64,000 nucleotides of DNA from Desarmillaria ectypa (Eukaryota; Basidiomycota; Agaricomycetes; Agaricales; Physalacriaceae): the NCBI GenBank assembly GCA_030407005.1, contig JAUDYN010000006.1, positions 2,728,001 through 2,792,000 of the forward strand, in the 5' to 3' direction. The position numbers were made by a program, and so were the translations under genes. This document shows, piece after piece, positions 12,030 through 22,485 of this stretch. Below the pieces are notes generated by a model. The model was not told the DNA's origin. It worked only from the letters and a program-made list of their open reading frames with translations, and made no database searches. Positions within the stretch are counted from its first letter, which is position 1; the number at the start of each line of letters is the position of its first letter.

Positions 12030-12870
12030 TTAGCCTCTGTCGGCAATTCCTATCCACCATTTCACAGGGCGTGTTTCCCCATCAACAATCTTGTAGTCTG
12101 CGCGTCCGGCAAACTGCCTGTTCGACAGCAAGAGCGGCATCCAGTGCTTGTCGGTTTGCCACATACGTTCCAAGGGGATATCAGGCAGGTCTGCAATGGA
12201 TCCAGGAATTCTGAACCACTGCGGCCTCATCTCATCGGTTCTGCCATGGGACGTCAATCACGGAACAAAGTTAGCTTACAGAAAACACGAACTCGACGAT
12301 GTCCCCGGAAAAATCGGCTGCACGATATATGTCAATGTAAAAGGCAGATTCTAAACCTTCTAGAGTGAAGAAAAGAACGGCAAAATGCTGCAGAGGCGCT
12401 TGAATACCGGCTTCTTCCTGAGTGTTGAATGAGTGATGAACGGAATGAACAAATAAAGTACATATAAGCACACCTTCAGTTCTCGTAGGGCGGCCTCAGC
12501 ACTCGTCTCCCCCGATTCTACTTTCCCGCCTGGAAAATATGAAGAGAGTTACTTGACTCCGTCATACAAGCTGAGCCATACCAAAGCCATTGTACCTACG
12601 TACTATGAAATAGCCAACACTAGAGGAGCTGAAACACGTACATATCCTCAGAAAATCCTCTCTTTTTTTGCCCTAAGAGGAGCTGGGCAACAGTTACTTC
12701 GTAGTTCAGAACGGGACACTAGTTGGAATGGCTAGTACCTTTTCGCCTTGGACAATGAAAGCATTGGTATAATGGCGTATTTTATCAAATTTCTCCCATT
12801 CTGACGCGTCACCACCAGATATGTGCTCTTCGTATTCGCCATGAAGTCCCGGAGGCAGAGTTGATGACAT
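12030..12870 (-). CDS. MTH1-like Nudix hydrolase (8-oxo-dGTP diphosphatase type)
   Basis: Sanitises the nucleotide pool by hydrolysing oxidised purine dNTPs to monophosphates. The full Nudix box GKVESGETSAEAALREL-KEEAGI fits GX5EX7REUXEEXGU exactly after splicing out two introns. Upstream sits LLLGQKKRGFSEDMYNGFGG, which matches the MTH1 subgroup rather than generic Nudix enzymes. Downstream are FYIDIYRAADFSGDIVE, then DEMRPQWFRIP and MWQTDKHWMPLLL, again MTH1-like. The start at 12870 gives MSSTLPPGLHGEYEEH. Five introns are inferred; one must use a weak donor GTTCGT (about 12288) to keep frame. The protein is somewhat longer than human MTH1 at both ends. It shares a promoter region of about 120-145 bp with the divergent kinase gene. 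Confidence 0.85.
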
Positions 12871-13014
12871 TATCGTCGATGAAAGAAGAATGAACCAGAG
12901 CTGTTTAGTTGTTCGTATTAGGTTCGGAGGCTATTGAGCTGGGCTTTGAGCACAGCCACTGTAGGCTCTTCGTAATTTCTTCCACCGTTGCTCGTCCATT
13001 CGTTTCCTTTCGCT

Positions 13015-15996
13015 ATGATTTCTTCGCCTCTGGGAGGACAGAAGAGGCGAAACTCAGATTCCTCTGATGGCGAACGTCCTAGGAAACGGTGGGAGCCCTC
13101 ATCACCTGAAGAAGGCGAACTAGACGACTCTTCGACCCCACCTTCATCCGCGGCACCAATACCTCCTTCTGAGATCCCTCAGGGAAAAATTCGAGTCCCT
13201 TTTCCATTCAAGAAAAAGCCTACCTCTCAGATAGTACCATCGACGTCTATTCTTTTGGGAGAAGCGAAACCTTCACCGTCCTCAGGATACGAAAGGTCTA
13301 CAGAAAGTGGGAAGAAGATCCGGGAAAATGGGAGCGGTAGCGAGAATCACTCCAAGAGTAGGATGGATCATTGGGAACCTAGTATGGGAGGCAGTCACCG
13401 TGATTATTCTCGCCAGCCACGACCCAACCGGCATCCTTCTGACTACCCTGCTCTGCATCCACGGTCACCTCTGTCACCAACATCGTCCCACCGAGGAGAC
13501 CGTCTCATTGATAGGTTGGATATGTCAATGGAACCCAGCTTTGGTTCGCGTCGAAGGGATGACAGGGACTGGGATCGACCCTTGCACGACAGACGTGGGG
13601 ATTACTATGATAGGAGGGATTATGACTCTAGTCGGGACCGAAGCTACTACGGGGATCGAGATGACCGTCACTACTTGCGCGACCGGAGAAGTGACCGATT
13701 CTACCGTCCCGACGACGACTACCGGAGAGCTAGCAATCGTGAGTGGCCTCGACGCGACGACACCTCAGACTCAGGTGTCAGAGAAGACGGCTGGGGTCAT
13801 GGCAATGAGCGCCGTAAAGTGGATCGCTATATGCCATTATCGCCAGCATCCTCGTCCAAAGGTTCCCGGCCATACTTCGATCACGAGGACTATGCTCGAA
13901 CACCCGCTGGTCGGCCACCGGTTAGCAAATCCCCCGCATATCGGCCTCAATCTCCCACAGAACCTTCACGTGAAGACCGTCCTTCGCGACCCTTAGATGG
14001 TCCGCCTCCTCCTCCTACAATGTCTCCTCCGCCGCCGCCTCCGCCTCCAGACGAACGCCTTATCAAGGAACGGGACCAGCTCCCGCCGCATCATAACAGC
14101 CACTATGTTCCACTCAAACGACCACCCGCGCCCAATGAAGGCCACATACCACCGTCCATGCTTTTACCTCATAAGCCTGTGAATGACGAACCACAAAGGA
14201 AATCCACGGAATCGCCAAAAAAGCCTGTTCGGAAAGTACTTGCTCCACGTCGGTCAAGAAAGGAAGAAGAGTTGGCTTACGGGCGCGTATTTCAAGGATG
14301 CGGACTGCAAAGTGATTACGATGTCACTACGAAGCTCGGTGAAGGTACCTTCGGGTGAGTGTATTTCTTCACAGCAACTTACATATGTCTTTGTCTGAAT
14401 CGTTTTTGATTCTGTACATTCTAGTGAAGTCCATAAGGCTGTTCAGAAATCGACTGGCAAGCTCGTGGCGCTGAAGCGAATCCTCATGCATAACGAAAAA
14501 GAGGGGATGCCCGTCACGGCTCTTCGAGAAATCAAGATCCTAAAAGCCCTCAAGCACCCATGTATCATTGAAATTCTGGACATGTTTGTAGTTCGCAGTA
14601 AGTCTATTCGACATTCCTAATGGCCCGTGTTGATGATATTTTAGGCAACGAGAACGAGCCTCTCACTGTGTACATGGTGTTCCCATATATGGACCATGAT
14701 CTCGCTGGTCTTCTAGATAATGAGCGAGTCAAACTACAGCCCAGTCAAATTAAATTATATATGAAGCAGTTATTAGAAGGCACAGAGTACATGCACCGCG
14801 TAAGTTACGCTCTCCGTATTAGCTGGATTCTGCTTCTCACCCACACTTATTCCAGAACAATATTTTGCACCGTGATATGAAGGCTGCAAACTTGCTCATT
14901 TCCAATACGGGATCTTTGCGAATAGCTGACTTTGGTCTCGCTCGAGCTTATGATTCCAAACCTGCAGATCACAGAGGCAGGGAACGGAAATATACCAATT
15001 GTGTCGTGACACGATGGTACAGGCCTCCTGAACTGCTCTTAGGTGCGAGGCAGTATGGCGGCGAAGTAGATATCTGGGGCATTGGGTCTGTCATTCTTTC
15101 GAATTGGTCGCCTTTGATCTAATGATTTTTTCAGATGTGTTCTTGGGGAGATGTTTAACCGCCGTCCCATATTACCTGGGACATCTGACATTGATCAGCT
15201 AGAAAAGATATGGCAACTCTGTGGGACTCCCACCCAGCATTCGTGGCCAAACTATGACACGTTGCCAGGATGTGAAGGTCTTCCTCGTTTCACACACTCT
15301 CTTCCTCGGACGATCAAGATGAAATTTGTCAGGTTGGTTGCCCTCCCATAGCCCATCCAGCCATGCTCACCAGATTTGCGTCTTCGTACCTCCATTAGTG
15401 TGGAGCCTGAGACAGTCGATCTTCTCGACAAACTTCTGACGTGTAATCCAAAGGAGCGCATTACAGCAGCTCAGGCGCTGGATCACGAATACTTTTGGAC
15501 CGACCCATTACCTGCGGATCCGAAAAGGTCGGTCTTATCGTAAATAGTCCCTGATAATGGCTAACGTTTCATACAATCTAGTCTGCCTACATATGAAGCG
15601 TCCCATGAATTCGATAGACGTGGGCAGCGTGCACCTGTTCACCGGCCTGTTGTACAGCCTCTGCCTCCTGCTCCTAGACCGCCTTATTACGGAAACGGAC
15701 CACCTCCCGGGCGATACGGTGGCCCCCCTCCCGGAGGACCTCCATTCGGTTCTTACTCGTACAACCCACCTGGTGGCCCGCCTTCTCAATATCCTCCTAA
15801 CGCTGGACCGTCCCGAGGGGGATACGCCGGCGGTGGTCGGGGTAGTCATAATTTCAGAGGCTCGAGGCCCAATAACAGTCGGCCTTTCCATCCGCGGGGC
15901 GGTCCTCCCGGAGGCAATCGCGGTGGTGGGCCCCAGCCTCCACGCAATTGGAGGAATGGACCTAGTAGCGGTCTTTCGCTTAATTATCCTCCTTAG
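13015..15996 (+). CDS. BUR1: CDK9/BUR1-type cyclin-dependent kinase
   Basis: Serine/threonine kinase of the P-TEFb class, which phosphorylates the RNA polymerase II C-terminal domain and elongation factors with a cyclin partner. Order: about 440 N-terminal residues rich in S, P, R and D, with an RD/RS-like arginine stretch and a polyproline run; then the kinase domain with LGEGTFG (P-loop, cut by an intron), VALKR (catalytic lysine), [17 protein letters not shown] (PITALRE-like helix), [10 protein letters not shown] (catalytic loop), DFGLAR, and [13 protein letters not shown] (T-loop); then [11 protein letters not shown] and a C-terminal tail rich in P, G and R with RGG-like repeats. The HRDMKAAN and FWTDPLP blocks favour CDK9/BUR1 over CDK12/CTK1. 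Six or so introns interrupt the kinase part. An in-frame ATG at 12988 would add nine residues; the true start is undecided. Confidence 0.92.
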
Positions 15997-16994
15997 AGCA
16001 TTTGATGACATGATGATAATGAGGGGAAAGTGGATCTGACGAGGTTTTAATTTTTTTTGTTTCTGTACTACACGGTACTATCACTCACAAGCATTTTTTC
16101 CATCTTACATATACATCATCACTTTTGTAATAATCCACACTGCATTGGCATTTCACGACACGCAACTAATACATCATGCTCTGAGTAAAACAGACCAGGC
16201 AATTTATTGGATACCAAGCGATTCAATAATCTGAGGGGATGCTTGGAGCGAACGGAAACAATTGGAGAAGACACACCGGCGCCTTGCTGCAGAGGAATAT
16301 CCCTTGGGGAATTTCGGGTTTCGGCGCTTTATCACTGGGAACAGGCCCGCTTTCTCAGCTAGACAATGATTCCGCTGTCATAGGCCGTCGAGCAAGAGAT
16401 CCGGCCACTTTGGGGCGACCGCCTATTGTTGCCGTTATCCATCCTATACCCTTTTCAATTGACCGCATTGTAGTACTCGTACACTATCTGCCCTTACTGA
16501 GACTTCCTGCCAATCGACTACCAGTAACCAGTTATGCACTGTCAGCTCGAGGACCGCGGGAATACAGTCGACTGTGTTTGATCCGAGGTTGTACAAGAAA
16601 ACTTCTTTCCTCCTACGTACCTGGTCTCTGGTACTCATGATCGTCGGTCCCTTATATGAACTCCTCGGAATGAAGGTTCCAACTTCAAGAAATGCTAATG
16701 TCTTCGTTTCACGCCTGTTAATAACATTTAGTACCGTCCGAGCTTCAAGTTCTAGTGTGCTTGTACTCGCCAGCAACGGGAACTATGAGCCCAATAGCTA
16801 CGACCTCGGCATGTTCCTGCCTAGGAGTCACGCCCGGTGCTAATTTATAAAGAAACTTCGGATTCTTTCCTTCGAGCGTTCTGTGGACAGACTTTTCGAT
16901 GCGTTCATTGATGCAAACGAAGGCAGACTTGAGTTTCCCTGTAGTATAAGAGAGCCGCTGTACACGGTCAGAGCGTCTTAGAGCTATTCCCATT
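15997..16994. other. Intergenic, kinase to secreted-protein gene
   Basis: About 1 kb. A T-rich run follows the kinase stop (near 16046-16060) and probably belongs to its 3' end. Frames further on (for example 16239-16640) have no family features. Confidence 0.5.
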
Positions 16995-17748
16995 ATGCTC
17001 TGCGACAAGTTGCTAATTTTCTCTTCTCTTTTCTTGGCTGCCCTCGCTCTGCTTTCTCCTGAGGTATTCCTTCAACGTCCCATTATACCCATCTCATTTT
17101 CCCATCTTTACCACTCAGATCACCTCTGGAGGACAAAGTGTCTTGTTTGTGAACGAACATTCTCGTAGTTCTATCCGCTCGTACACACCGGACAGGGATA
17201 TCTATGTTCCTTTCGTCCCCGTTGAGGACGGTGAACATAAACAAGTCAAGTTTTTTGGTTTTGATTATTCGTTCCAGCTCAAGATACTACAGTGGACTCT
17301 CTCCAAGACCCAAGGCGGCTACACTATTGAAAACGTTGCCACCGGCGGATTCATCAAGGCTGAAGTATGTGACGTCCGGTTCTCTGATTTCAAAAGTACT
17401 TGATTCGCTAACTTCGCGCAAGGATAAGCATCTAGTAACTACTGGCAGCGACGGCGACGCAACCATGTTTGCCATCTCGCCTGCAGGTGGAGACTCGTAC
17501 GTGGTAAGTACTTGACTCAATTTGAGAAGCGGAGTTATTGACTCCACTTTGTAGATCAAGCTTCCTTACGAGGATCTTGTATGGACTGTTCAAGACCCGG
17601 TCTATTACCAAGGCAGTGTAAGCTCTATTGAAGCTCTTAGCTGACACGGACTGATAGCGTTCTATAGGTTACGCTTGCACCGTCCGTCGGAAGCGATGCC
17701 CAGCTGTGGTACATTGACGAGGCCGGTGAGCCTTGCGACGTTAACTAG
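16995..17748 (+). CDS. Small secreted protein, beta-trefoil-like (unassigned)
   Basis: Five exons joined by four phase-0 introns give a protein of about 165 residues. Exon 1 encodes a hydrophobic leader (MLCDKLLIFSSLFLAALALL), so secretion is likely. The mature part starts near ITSGGQSVLFVNEHSRSS and contains KILQWTLSKTQGGYTIENV, ATGGFIKAE, ATMFAISPAGGDSYVIKLP, EDLVWTVQDP and SDAQLWYIDEAGEPCDVN. The repeated pattern of 'Y.I.N..TGGF', 'F.I.......Y.I' and 'Q.W.I' resembles ricin-B-like or mushroom protease-inhibitor beta-trefoils. That is a resemblance by eye only. Neither the QxW lectin sites nor an inhibitory loop is clear, so no activity is assigned. It converges on the isoleucyl-tRNA synthetase gene. 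Confidence 0.75.
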
Positions 17749-17867
17749 CTAGCTAACTTGTAAAGCACTTACCCATAAACTGCGAATGAGATGGAATGAT
17801 GATTTTTGGAATACTATCTAAGCTTCTATCGTACAAGTAAGATCCCTTCAGCGTTAATGTAGATTTA

Positions 17868-20800
17868 CTAATCCATATCCTGTGTAACATCTGCACATCT
17901 CTGGCACAATGTATTTTCAGCCTCCTTGGTGAAAGTCCAACACCGGGGACACTTCTCCCTCGTAGCAGGACGAATCCGAATGGCGGCATGATAGGACTCC
18001 TCGGTTCCGAGGGCAGGTGCAGGCTTCGAGAACCCTTCTCCAAGTATACTCAAACTACGAACATAGATCCACTCTGGCGACGTAGTTCCAAGCGACCCTT
18101 CGTCCATCACTGTGACTCTTGACACGATGAAATGTTTCGCCATGAAATCCTCTGCAAGAACAAGGTGAACACGTAGCTCCGCCGAAGAGCTCATCAACAC
18201 GCACCGTGATCTCGGAAAAATTGAGCAAGCCTTGTTTTCCTGTTATCCTCGAGTGATGTAGTTTCTTCTTGCGCATCTGAAGGAGAATTTGAAGCTACAT
18301 CAAGTAGTTCTGGGAGAATAACATCCACTTCGGCTTCCAAAGAACTTCTGATTTGTCTATACACGTTGTCAGCGATTGCCGAAGAAGCGAACTAACCTGA
18401 CTGACTTTTGTTCTCGAGCTTGTTCCAGCAGGGACGTAACAACAGGGCGCACTTCCTGCATAAGCATGTCCATGTTGTCCGAGTCCTTGTTCACCGCTTT
18501 CACATCGTCCTCTGTGAAGCCTTTGATTGCGAAGCTACCTCCTCGCCAATTCCACGGCTGCTCCAAGAAAACCGATCCTTTGCTCTTGTAGTACATTGAG
18601 TCGTGTATTTCTTGAGCCAGGTGGGGCAGAATCGGAGCCATGATGCGAACGACAGTTGCTAGTATCTATTATAGAGCACCATTCAAGACATGTTCCTTGA
18701 GAAAGAGGAGCGACATACTTCTTTCAACACGAAAACCGTAGCACGTCGTTCGTACCCGTTCAAAGGATTCGCGTAGAGATTGTCTTTGTTTATGTCGAAG
18801 TAGAAGGAGGACAAGGTTATGTTGCAGAGGTTTTGGAGTGTCTTCACAACTTGGGTCAAGGAAAGTTAGCAGATGAGAGGCAAATGTCCAGCGCTGCTCT
18901 AACCTTTGGGGAAATTATAAGCGGCATACGCCGTTGCGCACTCTGCTTCACATTCCTGTAGTTCATTGATCATGTACCGGTCGGCCTGCAAATAGAATTA
19001 GAACGTAATATGATACTCATTCCGACACAAACTTACCAGATCCATATGTTCCTTGACATCTTCCCATGTATCTTCATTGTCCTGCTCATATATATCTCCG
19101 ATATTCCCGAGCAGAAAACGCGCAGTGTTCCTGATCTTTCTCAGAGACTCTGCAGTCTGGTTGAGAATATTTGTTCCGAGGGGCACATCATTCCAATACT
19201 CCACTGAAGCAATCCACAATCTTAGAAGATCTGCGCCATACGCAGGTTCTTTCTTCTTATCCTAAGAACAGATAAACAACTTCGCAAACTGAAACGAGCG
19301 GTTTTTACCCACCTTGCCACCAGCGACTACCGTAATAGGGCTTATAACATTACCCAGCGACTTACTCATCTTTTTTCCTTTATGGTCCAGAACCATCCCG
19401 TGTGTAACGAGAGCCTTGTACGGAATGGAGGACGACCCGGACCCCACAGCAGTAAGCAACTGACTCTGGAACCACCCGCGATGCTGATCGGAACCCTCAA
19501 CGCAAACATCAGCCCGATACTTCTGCCCATGCCCATCCTCACGCTGCTCCAACATAGACCACGAAGACCCGCTATCAAACCACACATCCATCGTGTCAGT
19601 TCCCTTGCGCCATACATTCGCTCCTTCGCCTTCTCCTGTCTGCCGAAGGGCGGGAGGGATGAACTCCTCGACAGGTCCATTCCACCAGTATTCGATGCCC
19701 TTCTTTTGTAGGATGGGGATGATATGGGAAAGCGAGGCCGCATCCAGGATGGCGCGGTCCGTAGGAATATGGTACAAGGCAGGTATAGGCACGCCCCACA
19801 CCCGCTGGCGGGATATGCACCATTCAGAACGTGAGCGAATGAATGATTGTAGACGAGCTGTGGAGGACGCTTAAGAACTCAAGGATGGCACGAAAGAAGC
19901 GCTACACTTACACGAAGAAGGGAACATTTCTACGTGTTCAAGGGCGTTCAGGGCATCATCTTTTATCCTGTCTAAATTAGCGAACCACTGGGAAGTCGCA
20001 CTGAGGAAACGGGCGTGATCAGCGATGAATATATCCATTAGAAGGATAGTCCAAACTTACGTGACGATGATAGGTTTGTCCGTTCTCCAATCATAAGGAT
20101 ACTTATGCTTAAACCGTTCGATTTTTACCAAGCTATTGGTTTCTTTCAGTATATTCACCACTGCACGTGATCCGTCTTCGAGTACGGGTTTTCCAACCAG
20201 AGTTTGAGCAGCCGCTTCACCAACGACAGCGGCAACGTCCGCCTTGAATTCTCCCTCAGAACCAACATGGCATAGCATCGATTCAGTGCTGGGCAGTAGA
20301 CCTTGATCCCGGAAGGTGTTGTAGTCCTCCACACCGTGAGCAGGAGCGCAGTGTACCAAACCAGTACCAGATTCGGACGTGACATGTGAAGCCCTGATAA
20401 TTCTCTTGGAATTTCCATGAGAGAAGACCGGCTTGTAGTATGCGCCGACGAGGTCCGAGCCTACAATGAATACCTGATGAGGACAAGTGAAAGATATCAG
20501 AAAACGCGACTCTGACCTTGGATGCTATCAACATAGCGGATATTCCCTAGAGCAGAGAAGACGGGTTCCATAGGGATGTCTCCTAGCCGTCCAGTGGCAA
20601 TCAAGAAAAGAGGTCCTTCCTTGTCATCCTCACGTTCGACAAAGGTATAAGCCAACTCCGGATTCACCGCAATTCCCTGCAGAAGGTCAGAGTGATACAA
20701 AGAACAAAGACTCATAGCTTACCATATTTGCGGTCAGCGTCCAAGGAGTCGTAGTCCAGACTAACAGCTTGATATCACGACCGTACTTTGCATATCTTTC

Positions 20801-21854
20801 GCCCGACTGTGCTACATCCAAATTGAAGATAACATAGACTGAGTGTGAGATGTGATCATCCTTGTATACCAACTCTGCCTCCGCTAACGCGGACCGGGAA
20901 GAGGGAGAGAAGTGAACTGGTCGATAGTGTCTGTATATTAAACCTAGGAGTGGTTGTCAGTTTCATGATGTAAGTCAGAGAAAGTATCTGCGAACCGTTC
21001 TCTACCATCTTTTGGAATATCGCTAGTTGCCGCATTTCGTATTCATGATCTGGAAGTCTCGTTAGAAGTCGTTTTGAAGAGTAGGATGAATACACATACC
21101 CAGAGTGCGATATGTAGTTTCTTTACTCCAGTCTGCCATTATCCCGAACTGCTGAAATTCCTCTTTCTGTGTCTCAATCTCACACAGGGCGGTTTTCCGG
21201 GCAGCCGAACGAATGTCGGATGGTGTAAGCGACCTTGAATCCGACTTTAATGACATGGGCAGATGTCTTCAGTGGCAGTAGGAAACGACGAACTCCGAGG
21301 TCCTTCAATGCCTTGTTTTCGATAGGCAGACCATGACAATCCCACCCGGGAATGTATCTACGAAGATGATGAGGGCCACGAGTTGGTGAAAAATCGAATG
21401 ACGGACTGTACTCTGTCTCCAGAAATTACATGAAATCGGTTGATAATGTCCTTGAGTATTTTATTCATGGAATGACCTATATACGTGAGAAAAGGCAAGG
21501 CAGAAACGAAAACTACTCACCGACATGCAGATTGCCGTTAGCGTACGGAGGACCGTCATGCAAAACAAATTCGCGACCACCCCTTCGACGCGCCTACGCA
21601 GCCAAATGAGAATAACGCGAAATTTGGGGTGCAATGCTGACCTGTGCCCTATACAAATCTTCGCAGATCCTTGGACGTAGGGCGACTTCGCTCTTTTCAC
21701 GGTCGGGCCATAGAGAGAAGCTGGTCTTCGGTAAATTCAAGGTCTTTGAGAAAGCCTTGGAATCGACATTGAATGCTGCAGTCGATAGTCTACAGCGCCG
21801 TTGGGGTAGGGAGAATATTTTGCGACTGCATCCGAAAATTGCAGTTGAGTTCAT
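17868..21854 (-). CDS. ISM1: Isoleucyl-tRNA synthetase, mitochondrial type
   Basis: Class I synthetase charging mitochondrial tRNA-Ile. The N-terminus from 21854 ([20 protein letters not shown]) is basic and lacks acids, consistent with a mitochondrial presequence. Then come [34 protein letters not shown] (the HIGH motif in its HVGH form), the editing region, [34 protein letters not shown] (KMSKS) and the anticodon-binding part. The C-terminus is a zinc ribbon, CPRCWTF...CQRC, as in bacterial-type IleRS. Many short introns cut the gene. The size, roughly 1,000 codons after splicing, and the bacterial-type architecture fit the organellar enzyme. Its start lies about 94 bp from the oppositely oriented tRNA-Asp gene. 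Confidence 0.93.
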
Positions 21855-21947
21855 ACAATCGAGAGTGGAAAAAAGGACGGAAAAGAGAAACAGTAAGACA
21901 CAGAAATATTTACGAGTTGTAGAGCTTACAATTTCACCTCTCCTCAA

Positions 21948-22019
21948 TCCCTGGTAGTATATCGGTTAGTACACGCGCCTGTCACGCGCGAAAGCTGGGT
22001 TCGACTCCCAGCCAGGGAG
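21948..22019 (+). tRNA. tRNA-Asp (anticodon GTC)
   Basis: 72-nt cloverleaf without intron. The acceptor stem TCCCTGG pairs with CCAGGGA (22012-22018) and G is the discriminator base. The anticodon stem CGCGC / GCGCG encloses CTGTCAC with GTC at 21981-21983. The T arm CTGGG-TTCGACT-CCCAG contains the B-box, and TAGTATATCGGTTAGT fits the A-box. No 3' CCA is encoded, as expected for a nuclear gene. Confidence 0.98.
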
Positions 22020-22485
22020 AAGTAAATTTTATGTCTACTATTTTGGGGCGCGTAAGTCTGATCGTTTTCGTATAGTAGTAGTCTTGGGTATGCAGAAATT
22101 GATCATTGCATTTCGTGGTGTGCCTCACATTAATTATGTGGAGTTAGCCAGTATAGACACATTTTTGCTACCTGTTTATTTTTTGAACGATCCGCAGCGT
22201 AGTAGGCAAATGCTGTTCCAGGACAACACGACGCGCCTCTTCTATTGACTTTTTATACTCTTCAGCGGCTCTCCTTGAAGCCAAGACGTTGATTCAAGAC
22301 GGGGCACAACAAGTCGTGGATATCCTATTGTGCCCTCACATTGAATTTTCCTTTATTTTTATTTCTCATCTTTTATGATTCCTTGCGGCTTGACTCGAAT
22401 TGTGTCTAACCACCATCTGATAAGACGCCGCCTGACTCGAATTGTCCTTACTTCTTCACTTCGACCTTTCTCTTGGGTATCGCCC
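22020..22485. other. Spacer between tRNA-Asp and prolyl-tRNA synthetase gene
   Basis: About 466 bp presumed to hold the promoter of the ProRS gene. Near its end an ATG at 22375 is in frame with the synthetase and would prepend 37 basic residues. A 12-nt direct repeat, TGACTCGAATTG, occurs twice there about 40 bp apart. Confidence 0.6.

Noticed and set aside
13307..13996. 229-codon frame on the plus strand
   Set aside because: It is an alternative frame over the low-complexity head of the BUR1 gene; the BUR1 frame continues into a verified kinase domain.
15535..16039. Long frames on both strands (158 and 160 codons)
   Set aside because: They are off-frame readings of the GC-rich Pro/Gly/Arg tail of BUR1.
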